37,518 bases of DNA from Kluyvera ascorbata ATCC 33433 (GCF_000735365.1 NZ_JMPL01000033.1:1-37518); one strand, 5' to 3'; numbered from the stretch's first letter, positions 1 through 8,260 are shown. Notes: generated by a model from the sequence alone, not told the origin. Numbers and translations are program-made.

Positions 1-39
1 TGTAATTAACTCGTAACGTATTATTCCTGGAGCGAAAAC

Positions 40-537
40 ATGCTTAAAGCGGCAATGATCGAGAAATTAAATGAACAGATGAATCTCGAACTCTATTCTT
101 CTCTGTTGTATCAGCAGATGAGTGCCTGGTGTAGCTTCAATAGCTTTGAAGGCGCTGCTGCCTTTTTACGCCGCCACGCGCAGGAAGAGATGACTCACAT
201 GCAACGCCTGTTTGACTACCTGACCGACACCGGTAGCCTGCCACGCATTAATAGCATTCAGTCACCGTTTGCCGAGTACGCCTCGCTGGACGAACTGTTC
301 CGCGTCACCTACGAGCACGAACAGCTGATCACCGCTAAAATCAATGAACTGGCGCATGCGGCGATGACCAATCAGGACTATCCGACTTTTAATTTCCTGC
401 AGTGGTATGTGGCAGAACAGCACGAAGAAGAGAAACTGTTTAAATCCGTTATCGATAAGCTGACGCTGGCGGGTAAAAGCGGTGAAGGCCTGTACTTTAT
501 TGATAAAGAGCTGGCCACGCTCGATACGCAAAATTAA
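40..537 (+). CDS. ftnA: Non-heme ferritin FtnA
   Basis: Cytoplasmic iron-storage protein that oxidises Fe(II) and stores it as ferric mineral inside a 24-subunit shell. The 165-residue product has the usual length and is nearly identical to E. coli FtnA. The ferroxidase ligands are all visible: Glu17, Glu50 and His53 (in the EEMTH segment), Glu94, and Glu126, Gln127, Glu129 and Glu130 in the helix-4 motif AEQHEEE. The ATG at 40 follows a CTGGAG ribosome-binding site at 27-32. Only 39 bases of upstream DNA are present, so the promoter cannot be judged. It converges on yecH, with a hairpin between them. Identification is secure from sequence recall of the family. Confidence 0.97.
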   Translation: MLKAAMIEKLNEQMNLELYSSLLYQQMSAWCSFNSFEGAAAFLRRHAQEEMTHMQRLFDYLTDTGSLPRINSIQSPFAEYASLDELFRVTYEHEQLITAKINELAHAAMTNQDYPTFNFLQWYVAEQHEEEKLFKSVIDKLTLAGKSGEGLYFIDKELATLDTQN

Positions 538-544
538 TTCTCGT

Positions 545-569
545 GCAGCGGCGTATTACACGCCGCTGC
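545..569. terminator. Hairpin between convergent ftnA and yecH
   Basis: A perfect 10-bp inverted repeat, GCAGCGGCGT (545-554) and ACGCCGCTGC (560-569), with a 5-base loop lies in the short gap between the convergent ftnA and yecH stop codons. No long T-run follows closely on either strand, so termination is inferred mainly from position and stem strength. Confidence 0.55.
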
Positions 570-572
570 CGA

Positions 573-812
573 TTAATGGCGGCAAATTTTACTTTCCACC
601 GTCGTAAATCCCGATTCCCGCGGAATAAACTTTCCTTTCTTATGCAGAAACGCGACCAGCTCGGCAGCACTCATATTTTCTGCTGAACAGGTATGAAAAC
701 GCGCCTGCTCGCCAAAGCGGGCATGAATTGCCGCTTCCAGACTTTCAATACTGTACTGCTCATCTGAATCAATCATCATATTCAGAACTTCATGACCGTG
801 AATGGATTCCAT
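573..812 (-). CDS. yecH: YecH, small DUF2492 family protein
   Basis: A 79-residue protein that closely matches E. coli YecH (DUF2492 / YecH family). The function is unknown. The sequence carries the family landmarks: an N-terminal SIHGHEVL segment, a central ARFGEQARFHTCSAE stretch, and a C-terminus ending in SKICRH. The conserved His and Cys residues (HGH, FHTCS, ICRH) suggest metal binding, but this is inference. There is no signal peptide or membrane segment. The ATG at 812 is preceded on the minus strand by a strong GGGAGGAAT ribosome-binding site. It converges with ftnA and diverges from tyrP; placement beside ferritin is conserved in E. coli. Confidence 0.93.
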   Translation of the reverse strand: MESIHGHEVLNMMIDSDEQYSIESLEAAIHARFGEQARFHTCSAENMSAAELVAFLHKKGKFIPRESGFTTVESKICRH

Positions 813-897
813 TATTCCTCCCGTAAAAACGCCACCATAAACTGCATTTACTTTGCATGTTTTGCGCTAGCGCAGCTTTTCCCACGCCGAAGCAAAC

Positions 898-961
898 CGT
901 AAACAATTTCATACACCCACTGTAATTCAGATTTGACGAAACGACAGGTTTCACATACTCT
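898..961 (+). promoter_or_regulatory. tyrP promoter with two TyrR-like boxes
   Basis: Two imperfect copies of the TyrR box (TGTAAA-N6-TTTACA) lie head to tail: CGTAAA-N6-CATACA at 898-915 and TGTAAT-N6-TTGACG at 921-938. The right half of the second box is also a good -35 element (TTGACG, 933-938), followed after 17 bp by TACTCT (956-961) as -10. In E. coli tyrP is known to be controlled by a pair of adjacent TyrR boxes near the promoter, which this arrangement reproduces. The boxes are each about 9/12 matches, so the assignment rests partly on context. Confidence 0.6.
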
Positions 962-1006
962 GCGCGGCATCTTTAGTCGTTAATCTGTTCTGAAGTAGAG
1001 GAAAGC

Positions 1007-2218
1007 GTGAAAAACCGTACCCTGGGGAGTATTTTAATCGTAGCCGGCACCACGATCGGCGCAGGAATGTTGGCGATGCCACTGGCATCCGCAGGCGTCG
1101 GTTTTGGCGTTACCGTGCTGCTGCTGGCTGGTCTATGGGCGCTGATGTGCTATACCGCCCTGCTGCTGCTGGAAGTCTACCAGCACGTCCCTGCCGACAC
1201 GGGCCTCGGAACACTGGCATTACGCTATCTCGGCCGCTACGGCCAATGGGCGACCGGTTTTAGCATGATGTTCCTGATGTATGCGCTGACCGCAGCCTAC
1301 ATCAGCGGCGCGGGCGAACTGCTGGCCTCCAGCCTGAGTCAGTGGTTCAGTATGGATATGCCGCCATCGCTCGGCGTTCTGCTGTTTACCGCCGTCGGCG
1401 GTCTGGTGATTTGTATCGGCACTTCGCTGGTCGATCTGTTTAACCGCTTCCTGTTCAGCGCCAAAATTATCTTTTTGGTCATCATGCTGATATTGCTGCT
1501 GCCGCACATTCATAAAATCAATCTGCTAACGCTACCGCTGGAACAAGGTCTGGCCCTCTCCGCCATCCCGGTGATTTTCACCTCTTTCGGTTTTCACGGC
1601 AGCGTGCCGAGTATTGTCAGCTACATGAACGGCGATATTCGTAAACTGCGCGGCGTTTTTGTTATCGGCAGCGCCATCCCGCTGGTTGCCTATCTGTTCT
1701 GGCAGCTTGCCACGCTCGGCAGCATTGACTCACCGGTGTTTAGCGCACTGATGGAGCAACACACCGGCCTGAACGGTCTGCTGCTGGCCATTCGTGAAGT
1801 GGTGGCCTCACCGCACGTTGAACTCGCGGTGCATCTGTTCGCCGACCTGGCGCTGGCAACCTCGTTCCTCGGCGTCGCCTTAGGGCTGTTTGATTACCTG
1901 GCCGACCTGTTCCAGCGCAAAAACAGCGTGCGCGGGCGACTGCAAACCGGGGCTATCACCTTCCTGCCACCGCTGGCCTTCGCACTGTTTTACCCACGTG
2001 GGTTCGTGATGGCGCTCGGCTATGCGGGCGTAGCGCTGGCGGTGCTGGCATTGATCATTCCGTCACTGCTGACGATGCAAAGCCGTAAGCATCACCCGGA
2101 AGGGGGATACCGTGTTGCAGGCGGCAAGCCGGTGCTGTGGCTGGTCTTTGCTTGCGGGATTGCGGTGATTTTGATTCAGGCGGGGATTGCGACGGGGCTG
2201 TTACCGTCAGTAGGCTAA
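1007..2218 (+). CDS. tyrP: Tyrosine-specific transport protein TyrP
   Basis: Inner-membrane proton-coupled tyrosine permease of the aromatic amino-acid (HAAAP/ArAAP) family. The 403 residues are the family length, and the product is almost colinear with E. coli TyrP. The N-terminal [14 protein letters not shown] motif, typical of this family, occupies about residues 14-27, and roughly eleven hydrophobic segments follow. The start is GTG at 1007, as in E. coli, with AGAGGAAA just upstream at 998-1004. It is monocistronic: a divergent neighbour (yecH) lies upstream and a REP-like element and the convergent yecA lie downstream. TyrR-like boxes overlap the predicted promoter, consistent with tyrosine repression. 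Mtr and TnaB are paralogs, but the sequence fits TyrP best. Confidence 0.96.
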   Translation: MKNRTLGSILIVAGTTIGAGMLAMPLASAGVGFGVTVLLLAGLWALMCYTALLLLEVYQHVPADTGLGTLALRYLGRYGQWATGFSMMFLMYALTAAYISGAGELLASSLSQWFSMDMPPSLGVLLFTAVGGLVICIGTSLVDLFNRFLFSAKIIFLVIMLILLLPHIHKINLLTLPLEQGLALSAIPVIFTSFGFHGSVPSIVSYMNGDIRKLRGVFVIGSAIPLVAYLFWQLATLGSIDSPVFSALMEQHTGLNGLLLAIREVVASPHVELAVHLFADLALATSFLGVALGLFDYLADLFQRKNSVRGRLQTGAITFLPPLAFALFYPRGFVMALGYAGVALAVLALIIPSLLTMQSRKHHPEGGYRVAGGKPVLWLVFACGIAVILIQAGIATGLLPSVG

Positions 2219-2226
2219 GAACTTCG

Positions 2227-2294
2227 TAGCCCGGCAGAGCTTCGCGATGCCGGGAGATTTCCCGGAGTCGGCGTAAACGCCTCGTCCGGGCTAC
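2227..2294. repeat. REP-like palindrome between tyrP and yecA
   Basis: GTAGCCCGG at 2227-2235 pairs with CCGGGCTAC at 2286-2294, and further inverted GGC/GCC pieces are nested inside (for example CCCGGC and GCCGGG around 2230-2253). This is the architecture of an enterobacterial REP/BIME unit. It sits between two convergent genes, where such elements commonly act as 3'-end stabilisers or terminators. Confidence 0.7.
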
Positions 2295-2298
2295 CGCA

Positions 2299-2967
2299 TT
2301 ATTTCGCTAAGCAACACTGCTTATATTTCTTGCCGCTGCCGCAAGGACATGGGTCGTTACGTCCCACTTTCTGCTCATTTTTAATCGGCTGTTTAACTGG
2401 CGCTTCTTTTGGATTGTCCATCCAGTAGTCGAACAGCGCCAGCGCTGCTGGGCTGATGCGGTCGATGCTGTCGAGATACTGTTCGGCGGTGAAGGCACCC
2501 AGCGCCGTCGTTTTCTCTTCGTCACCGTGCAGGGCAATCGCGTCAAACGCCGCCTGCTGTGCTTCCGGCAGGCCGGACCAATCGGTCAGCGCCACGCCGC
2601 GCAGGTAGCCGTAACACCACTCTTCAACGATGGTCAGCTCCTGGCCCTCTTCTTCACGGGTACCAAACAGCGGTTCAAACTGATCCGGGTAGTCATTGAG
2701 GCGGTCAGCGATGTCGCTCATATGCTGCAGCGTCAGGTTAACGAAACGGTCACGTTCGCGGTCGGTTGCCCAGTGCGGCACGTGGTCGGCCCCACCCCAT
2801 ACGGCGAACATCCACTCGGCGGGTTCAATCTCCAGTGGAGACGACAAAATCGCCGTCAGCATGCCGTCCAGTTCAGACACATCAATAATTGACGCATCGG
2901 TAGCATACTTTGCAATTGTCTCGTCCAGCCATTCCAGTTCGCTTTCGGTTAACGGTCCCGTTTTCAT
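2299..2967 (-). CDS. yecA: YecA, UPF0149 family protein with C-terminal SEC-C zinc motif
   Basis: 222-residue protein, matching E. coli YecA in length and sequence. The bulk is the UPF0149/YgfB-like alpha-helical domain, here starting with a conserved LDE segment and containing the [12 protein letters not shown] core around residues 115-126. The last 20 residues hold a SEC-C metal-binding motif ([13 protein letters not shown]), the same type found at the SecA C-terminus. Published work on E. coli YecA links this motif to zinc or iron binding and possible ribosome association; the exact role is open. It is read from the minus strand downstream of the liv operon with a 119-base gap, so readthrough from livF is possible. 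The ATG at 2967 is the natural start. Confidence 0.95.
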   Translation of the reverse strand: MKTGPLTESELEWLDETIAKYATDASIIDVSELDGMLTAILSSPLEIEPAEWMFAVWGGADHVPHWATDRERDRFVNLTLQHMSDIADRLNDYPDQFEPLFGTREEEGQELTIVEEWCYGYLRGVALTDWSGLPEAQQAAFDAIALHGDEEKTTALGAFTAEQYLDSIDRISPAALALFDYWMDNPKEAPVKQPIKNEQKVGRNDPCPCGSGKKYKQCCLAK

Positions 2968-3086
2968 ACTCTTTCTCTATCGTTGTTGATGAGGCATATC
3001 ATTTGAGGCGCAATGATGCAGGAGTTTGGCGTTGAACTCCAGCGTCATTACCCTTTCCCCGGCGACATTACGCCGCCGCCAGCACG

Positions 3087-3803
3087 CTACGCCCCGCCCA
3101 GATATGCTTTGCGCACCTCCTGATTACCGAGCAGCTCTTCACCGCTGCCGGTCAGGCGAATCTGCCCGTTGACCATTACGTACCCGCGGTCTGAAAGCTT
3201 CAGCGCATGGTGGGCGTTCTGCTCCACGAGAAAAATCGTCATACCATTGCGCGCCAGCTCACGCAGCGTCTGAAAAATTTGCTTAACCACAATCGGCGCG
3301 AGCCCAAGACTCGGTTCGTCTAGCAGTAGCAACTTCGGGCGGCTCATCAGCGCGCGGGCAATCGCCAGCATCTGCTGTTCACCGCCGGACATGGTCATTG
3401 CCCGCTGCTTGCGCCGCTCTTTTAAACGCGGAAAGAGATCGAACATGGTTTGCAGGTCTTCCGTCGCATACTGTGTTCCCACCGGGATGGTGCCCATCAG
3501 CAGGTTCTCTTCGACGGTCATATCGGGGAAAATACGTCTCCCCTCCGGCGCCTGCGCAATGCCGCCCGAGGCGACGTAATGGGTCGATTTATGGCTGATA
3601 TCGTCCCCGCAGAAGAGAATTTGCCCGCTGCGAATGCGTGGCTGGCCGAATATCGACATTAACAGGGTGGATTTCCCCGCCCCGTTGGCGCCAATCAGCG
3701 AGACGGTTTCGCCTTTATTGACCTGTAAAGAGACCTGTTTTAGCGCCTGAATCACGCCATAAAACACGTCAACCTCACGAAACTCCAGCATCGCCTCGCT
3801 CAT
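3087..3803 (-). CDS. livF: Branched-chain amino-acid ABC transporter ATP-binding protein LivF
   Basis: Cytoplasmic ATPase subunit of a LIV-type importer for leucine, isoleucine and valine (HAAT family). The 238 residues match LivF length. Walker A GANGAGKS is at residues 38-45, the Q-loop Gln is near 84, the ABC signature SGGEQ is at 139-143, and Walker B LLLLDE is at 158-163. The switch segment reads LVEQN, the usual LivF form in which Gln replaces the H-loop His. It is the last gene of a five-gene minus-strand operon and overlaps livG by 4 bases (ATGA), indicating coupled translation. The substrate is assigned from the family and from the full complement of neighbours. Confidence 0.94.
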   Translation of the reverse strand: MSEAMLEFREVDVFYGVIQALKQVSLQVNKGETVSLIGANGAGKSTLLMSIFGQPRIRSGQILFCGDDISHKSTHYVASGGIAQAPEGRRIFPDMTVEENLLMGTIPVGTQYATEDLQTMFDLFPRLKERRKQRAMTMSGGEQQMLAIARALMSRPKLLLLDEPSLGLAPIVVKQIFQTLRELARNGMTIFLVEQNAHHALKLSDRGYVMVNGQIRLTGSGEELLGNQEVRKAYLGGA

Positions 3804-4678
3804 AGGTTCACCTCGTCTTCGCTGGTGCCCAGATACGCCGCAATTACCTTTTCATCGTTCTGAATTTGCTCAGCCCTTCCCTGCGCAATCACGTCGCCGT
3901 GGTCGAGTACGATAATGTTGTCCGATATTTCCATCACCATCCCCATATCGTGTTCAATCAGCAGCACCGTTATCGCGTGGTGTTCGCGCAGGAAGCGGAT
4001 AATCTTGCTAAGCGCCCGGGTTTCAACCGGATTCAAACCCGCCGCCGGTTCATCGAGGCAAATCATCTCTGGCCCGGTACACATGGCGCGGGCGATTTCG
4101 AGGCGACGCTGTTGGCCGTAAGACATTTCGCCCGCCAGACGGTTGGCGCAGTCCACCAGATCCACCACCTCCAGCCAGTAGAAGGCGCGATCCAGCGCAT
4201 CGCTTTCAGCTCGCCGATAGGCAGGCGTGTTGAGCACCCCGGCAATCAGGTTACGGTTGACCTGCATATGCTGCGCCACCAACAGGTTTTCAATCACCGA
4301 CATTTCGCGGAACAAGCGGATGTTCTGGAACGTTCGCGCCAATCCCGCCCGATTCACCAGATGAGTGCCGCCAAACATTTTGTAGAACAGCCGCTGGCCG
4401 AACTGCGCCGGGTTAATCCAGTCGCCAGGCTGGAACTTCTGCCCGAGGATCTGAATCACGTTGGTGGTTTTATTGCGGGTATTGAACAGAATGTTGCCGC
4501 CGGAGGCTTTATAAAAGCCGGTCAGGCAGTTAAACACCGTGGTTTTCCCCGCGCCGTTCGGGCCTATCAGCGCGGTGATTGACCCGCGTTTAACCTCAAG
4601 GTTGACGTCGTTCAGCGCCTTGATACCGCCAAAATGCATCATTAAGTGCTCGACGCTCAGAATCACGTCCTGGCTCAT
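3800..4678 (-). CDS. livG: Branched-chain amino-acid ABC transporter ATP-binding protein LivG (long form)
   Basis: Second ATPase subunit of the LIV importer. Walker A GPNGAGKT lies near residues 39-46, the signature region reads LAGEMSYGQQRRLEIARAM, Walker B is MICLDEPAAGLNP, and the H-loop is LLIEHDM. At 292 residues it is about 35 longer than E. coli LivG (255). The extra stretch lies between Walker A and the Q-loop, from about residue 67 to 110, just before the conserved LARTFQNIRLFREM segment. Such longer LivG proteins occur in other proteobacteria, so this marks a different subfamily from the E. coli livKHMGF copy. It overlaps livF and livM by 4 bases each. Confidence 0.93.
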   Translation of the reverse strand: MSQDVILSVEHLMMHFGGIKALNDVNLEVKRGSITALIGPNGAGKTTVFNCLTGFYKASGGNILFNTRNKTTNVIQILGQKFQPGDWINPAQFGQRLFYKMFGGTHLVNRAGLARTFQNIRLFREMSVIENLLVAQHMQVNRNLIAGVLNTPAYRRAESDALDRAFYWLEVVDLVDCANRLAGEMSYGQQRRLEIARAMCTGPEMICLDEPAAGLNPVETRALSKIIRFLREHHAITVLLIEHDMGMVMEISDNIIVLDHGDVIAQGRAEQIQNDEKVIAAYLGTSEDEVNL

Positions 4679-5964
4679 GGCGCGACTCCTTTACGTACGG
4701 CAAAACCGCTGCGGTTAATGCGAATCAGGCCACGCGGCCGCCAGATCATCATCACCACCATCAATACGCCAAACAGCAGCACGCGATATTCAGCAAAGCT
4801 ACGCAGCAGCTCCGGGGTGACGGTTAACACAAATGCCGCCAGCACCACGCCGATGGTCGAGCCCATACCGCCCAGTACGACGATGGCGAGAATTAACGCT
4901 GACTCAAAGAAAGTGAACGAGGTCGGGTTGACGAATCCCTGATAGGTCGCGAAGAACACCCCGGCGATACCCGCCGTGGACGCGCCAAGCGTAAACGCCG
5001 ACAGCTTCACCAGCACATGGTTAAGCCCCATTGAACGGCAGGCAATTTCATCTTCACGCAGCGCTTCCCACGCGCGGCCAATCGGCATTCGCGTCAGGCG
5101 ATGTTTGATGTACAGCACCAGCAACACGACCAGAACCAGCACCGCATAGATAAAGATAAACTTGAGGTTAGGATTATAGGTGAGATGGAAAAACTCGTGG
5201 AACGGTACCCCGCCCTCTTTAGCCCGACGGCCAAACTCCAGGCCGAAGAACGTTGGCGGCGGTGCCGATACGCCGTTCGGGCCGCCAGTAAAGCTCAGCC
5301 AGTTATTCAGCACCAGACGGATAATTTCCCCAAAGCCTAGCGTCACGATTGCCAGATAGTCACCGTGCATTCGCAGCACCGGGAAGCCAAGCAGCGCGCC
5401 TGCGGCGGCGGCCATCAGCGCCGCAATAGGCAGCATCGACCAGAACCCGAGCCCCAGATACTGATACCCCAGCGCCAGCCCGTAGGCACCAATGGCGTAA
5501 AAGGCGACGTAGCCCAGATCCAGCAGCCCCGCTAGCCCGACAACGATATTCAGCCCCAGACCGAGCAGCACGTAGATAAGCCCGAGAATAGCCACCGTCA
5601 GCACATATTTTGTCGCCACGAACGGGAAGCAAACCGCCAGCGCCAGTATCAGCGGGATAACCCAGCGCAGGCTGCTTTTATAGTCCGGCGAGCGCACGTA
5701 TACCCCGGCGCTATCACCTTCAAAGCGGGCGCTAAAGCGCCTGCCAAACGCGGTCATCGACAGCGCGCTTAAGGCAAAGCGCCCGATCATCACCGCTGCG
5801 ACAATCCACACCAGCCGCTGGCCGTTAAAGTTGAAGCTGTAACCGTCCAGCACCGCGCCCACGATGGGGCCAAAGATAATCAGCGCCACCAGGCCTGCGA
5901 AAATCATATCCAGCACGCAGCGCTTAAGAGAAAAACCGTCATGTACGGCCGTTGAATGCGTCAT
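4675..5964 (-). CDS. livM: Branched-chain amino-acid ABC transporter permease LivM
   Basis: Inner-membrane permease subunit of the LIV importer. The 429-residue protein has two N-terminal hydrophobic segments, a hydrophilic linker at about 75-95, and then the permease core with the motif LGLNIVVGLAGLLDLGYVAFYAIGA-type sequence near residues 135-160. The conserved cytoplasmic loop RAWEALREDEIACRSMGLN, which contacts the ATPases, lies near 315-335. The length matches E. coli LivM (425). It overlaps livG by ATGA and follows livH after 9 bases. It would pair with LivH to form the translocation channel. Confidence 0.94.
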   Translation of the reverse strand: MTHSTAVHDGFSLKRCVLDMIFAGLVALIIFGPIVGAVLDGYSFNFNGQRLVWIVAAVMIGRFALSALSMTAFGRRFSARFEGDSAGVYVRSPDYKSSLRWVIPLILALAVCFPFVATKYVLTVAILGLIYVLLGLGLNIVVGLAGLLDLGYVAFYAIGAYGLALGYQYLGLGFWSMLPIAALMAAAAGALLGFPVLRMHGDYLAIVTLGFGEIIRLVLNNWLSFTGGPNGVSAPPPTFFGLEFGRRAKEGGVPFHEFFHLTYNPNLKFIFIYAVLVLVVLLVLYIKHRLTRMPIGRAWEALREDEIACRSMGLNHVLVKLSAFTLGASTAGIAGVFFATYQGFVNPTSFTFFESALILAIVVLGGMGSTIGVVLAAFVLTVTPELLRSFAEYRVLLFGVLMVVMMIWRPRGLIRINRSGFAVRKGVAP

Positions 5965-5973
5965 GTTCGGCTC

Positions 5974-6891
5974 CTACACTTTGGCGACAATCGGGCGGCC
6001 AAGCAGCCCCTGCGGACGGAAAATCAGAATGACCACCAGCAGACCAAAGGAGAAGACGTCCTTATAGTCGGTGTTCACCAGCCCCGAGAACTGCGCTTCA
6101 GCGACGCCAAGCAGCAGCCCGCCGAGCATCGCCCCCGGCAGCGAACCAATGCCGCCCAGCACCGCGGCGGTAAAGGCCTTAATGCCGATAATAAACCCAG
6201 CATAGAAATCAAAGGTGCCGTAGTTCATGGTGATAAGCACCCCGGCCAGCCCCGCCATTGCCGCGCCAATAACGAACACCAGCGAGATGATCCGGTCGGT
6301 GTTAATCCCCAGAATCGAGGCCATTTTGCGGTCCTGTTGTACCGCGCGGCACATACGCCCAAGGCGGGTATGACCGATTATCCAGGTCAGCAGCAGCATG
6401 CCCGCAAACGAGGCCAGCAGAATGAAGATTTTGGTATAGGTTATCTGTACAAAACCTTCGCCGATATGCAGACGCAGCACGCCGTCGAGCATCGTCGGCA
6501 CGCCCTGTTGACGTGGCCCCTGGCTGATTTGCGCGTAGTTTTGCAGGATGAGCGACATCCCGATGGCGGAAATCAGCGGCGCAAGGCGCGTCGAGTTGCG
6601 CAGCGGCTTATAGGCGATGCGTTCAATCGTCCAGCCATAAACCCCCGTTACCACGATGGTAAACACCAGCGTGCCAAGGATCAGCAGTGGAAAAGAGTGC
6701 AGACCAAAAAAGGAGAGCAGCGCCAGACCGATGGCGCAGAGATAGGCCGATATCATATACACTTCGCCGTGTGCGAAGTTAATCATGCCGATAATGCCGT
6801 AAACCATGGTGTAACCAATGGCTATCAATCCGTAGACGGAACCTAGCGTCAATCCATTGACTAACTGTTGCAGGAAGAATGTCTCCATCAT
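5974..6891 (-). CDS. livH: Branched-chain amino-acid ABC transporter permease LivH
   Basis: Inner-membrane permease partner of LivM. The 305 residues match LivH length. The N-terminal family signature (QQLVNGLTLGSVYGLIAIGYTMVYG region, residues 8-32) and the INFAHGEVYM motif are present. The ATPase-contacting loop R(M)CRAVQQDRKMASILGIN is at about 192-210. The C-terminus carries the usual hydrophobic segment ending in FRPQGLLGR. It follows the binding-protein gene after 76 bases that contain a perfect 12-bp hairpin, which probably sets lower expression of the membrane and ATPase genes than of the binding protein. Confidence 0.95.
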   Translation of the reverse strand: MMETFFLQQLVNGLTLGSVYGLIAIGYTMVYGIIGMINFAHGEVYMISAYLCAIGLALLSFFGLHSFPLLILGTLVFTIVVTGVYGWTIERIAYKPLRNSTRLAPLISAIGMSLILQNYAQISQGPRQQGVPTMLDGVLRLHIGEGFVQITYTKIFILLASFAGMLLLTWIIGHTRLGRMCRAVQQDRKMASILGINTDRIISLVFVIGAAMAGLAGVLITMNYGTFDFYAGFIIGIKAFTAAVLGGIGSLPGAMLGGLLLGVAEAQFSGLVNTDYKDVFSFGLLVVILIFRPQGLLGRPIVAKV

Positions 6892-6921
6892 CGCTCACTC
6901 ATGTTGTGCCATCTATTATTG

Positions 6922-6949
6922 AGCGCCGGGATGGGAGCATCCCGGCGCT
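6922..6949 (-). repeat. Perfect 12-bp hairpin between the binding-protein gene and livH
   Basis: AGCGCCGGGATG (6922-6933) and CATCCCGGCGCT (6938-6949) are exact reverse complements with a GGAG loop. No U-tract follows on the minus strand, so it is more likely an mRNA-stabilising or partial-termination element behind the highly expressed binding-protein gene than a full terminator. Comparable intercistronic stem-loops are known in mal, his and other transport operons. Confidence 0.8.
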
Positions 6950-6967
6950 GAGCGTGATTCCGTCTCG

Positions 6968-8089
6968 TTATTCGACTTCCTTGTACTTGCCCTGGTCATC
7001 CCATTGGTAGACCACGTAATCCGAGACTTTCAGGTCACCTTTGCTGTCCCAGGCTTTTTTGCCCATCACCGTTTCAACCGGGTTGGCTTTCAACCAGGCG
7101 CTGGCTTTCGCAGAATCGGCACCGCCGGTCGCTTTGAACGCAGCCGCAATGGCCTGAATAGAGGCGTAGGAGTAGAGGGTGTAGCCTTCCGGCTCAAATT
7201 TGTTGGCGCGGAATTTCTCGATAACCGCTTTGCCGTCCGGGATCAAGCGAGGGTCTTTACCGAAGGTCATGTAGATGCCCTTGGTATATTGTGGTCCACC
7301 CGCGGCGGTAACCATTTCTTCGTTGACGATGCAGTCGCCGGAGAAGAATTTCGCCTGCACGCCCTGCTCACGCATCTGACGTACCAGCGGGCCTGCCTCC
7401 GGGTGACAGCCACCGAAGAACACCACGTCCGGTTTCTGTGCGCCAATCTTGGTCACGAGGGCGTTAAAGTCTTTTTCCCCACGCGACAGACCTTCGTACA
7501 TCACATCCTTCACGCCACGCTTCGCGAGCGCCGCGCGGGTGGCATCGGCCAGGCCCTGACCGTAGGTGTCTTTATCGTGGATGATCACCACGCGCTTAGC
7601 CTTCAGCTTATCAATAATGAAATCGCTGGCGACGCCACCCTGCTGGTCATCGCGGCCGCACATGCGGAACATGTCGTTCATTCCACGTTCGGTAATAAGC
7701 GGGTTGGTAGAGCCCGGGGTAATAGCCAGAACGCCTGCGTCGTTATAGACCTCTGATGCAGGCATAGTGGAAGAAGAGCAGAAATGGCCAACCACGGCCT
7801 GTACTTTGTCCTGATCGACCAGGCGGTTTGCAACCGATACGGCCTGTTTAGGTTCACAGGCATCATCGCCCTGCACCAGCTTAATTTTCTCGCCGTTTAT
7901 CCCACCGGCAGCGTTGATATCTGCTGCAGCCTGGGTGGCACCATGCCAGTATTGATCGCCATAGGTGGCGTTAGGGCCTGTAAAAGGTCCCGCAACACCG
8001 ATTACGATATCGGCCTGGGCGGAAAACGCCGTCACCAGACACCCTGCCAACACAATAGAAAGCGGACTTCTTATTAATTTCAGCGACAT
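6968..8089 (-). CDS. livK: Branched-chain amino-acid ABC transporter substrate-binding protein (LivJ/LivK type)
   Basis: Periplasmic binding protein that captures branched-chain amino acids for LivHMGF. The 373-residue precursor has a signal peptide ending in FSAQA before the mature start DIVIGVAGPFTG. The mature part carries the type-I fold landmarks: AAADINAAGGI, the disulfide pair in GDDACEPK and VGHFCSSST (as in E. coli LivJ/LivK), and the hinge segments FFGGCHPEAG and SYASIQA. The ATG at 8089 follows TAAGGTAG on the minus strand. An LAGC sequence at residues 14-17 resembles a lipobox, but the AQA cleavage site and the soluble-protein family favour ordinary export. It is the first gene of the operon; assignment as LivK rather than LivJ is by convention. 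Confidence 0.92.
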   Translation of the reverse strand: MSLKLIRSPLSIVLAGCLVTAFSAQADIVIGVAGPFTGPNATYGDQYWHGATQAAADINAAGGINGEKIKLVQGDDACEPKQAVSVANRLVDQDKVQAVVGHFCSSSTMPASEVYNDAGVLAITPGSTNPLITERGMNDMFRMCGRDDQQGGVASDFIIDKLKAKRVVIIHDKDTYGQGLADATRAALAKRGVKDVMYEGLSRGEKDFNALVTKIGAQKPDVVFFGGCHPEAGPLVRQMREQGVQAKFFSGDCIVNEEMVTAAGGPQYTKGIYMTFGKDPRLIPDGKAVIEKFRANKFEPEGYTLYSYASIQAIAAAFKATGGADSAKASAWLKANPVETVMGKKAWDSKGDLKVSDYVVYQWDDQGKYKEVE

Positions 8090-8142
8090 TATTATCTACC
8101 TTAGCAAAAGAGGTTTATGCATAACGGTGTGAAGCCGAGCCA

Positions 8143-8158
8143 CCGGCGCACGCGCCGG
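8143..8158 (-). repeat. GC-rich hairpin in the liv 5' leader
   Basis: CCGGCG and CGCCGG form a 6-bp stem with a CACG loop about 55 bases upstream of the binding-protein start codon. It would lie in the 5' untranslated RNA of the liv operon. Regulatory role is inference. Confidence 0.5.
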
Positions 8159-8235
8159 ACAAACGACATCCTGACAATATCCTGCTGATAACGGCGAGGT
8201 TTCCTTACGCTTTTCAGGCCAAATCATTAAGCAAA

Positions 8236-8260
8236 ATGGCTGCCAACTTTACGCAGCCAT
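8236..8260 (-). repeat. Attenuator-like hairpin in the liv leader
   Basis: ATGGCTGC (minus strand 8260-8253) pairs with GCAGCCAT (8243-8236) across a 9-base loop, and TTTTGCTTAATG follows on the minus strand. The T-run begins inside the stem and is short, so termination would be partial at best. Confidence 0.45.

Noticed and set aside
3866-4582. 238-codon plus-strand frame antisense to livG
   Set aside because: Translation is compositionally typical of an antisense frame and matches no family; livG explains the conservation.
5956-6846. 296-codon plus-strand open frame antisense to livH and the livM start
   Set aside because: It is a shadow frame: livH on the minus strand has full family similarity, and the plus-strand translation is Arg/Gln/His-rich with no family motif or ribosome-binding site.
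7004-7756. 250-codon plus-strand frame antisense to the liv binding-protein gene
   Set aside because: Same reasoning: GC-rich shadow frame opposite a well-conserved gene.
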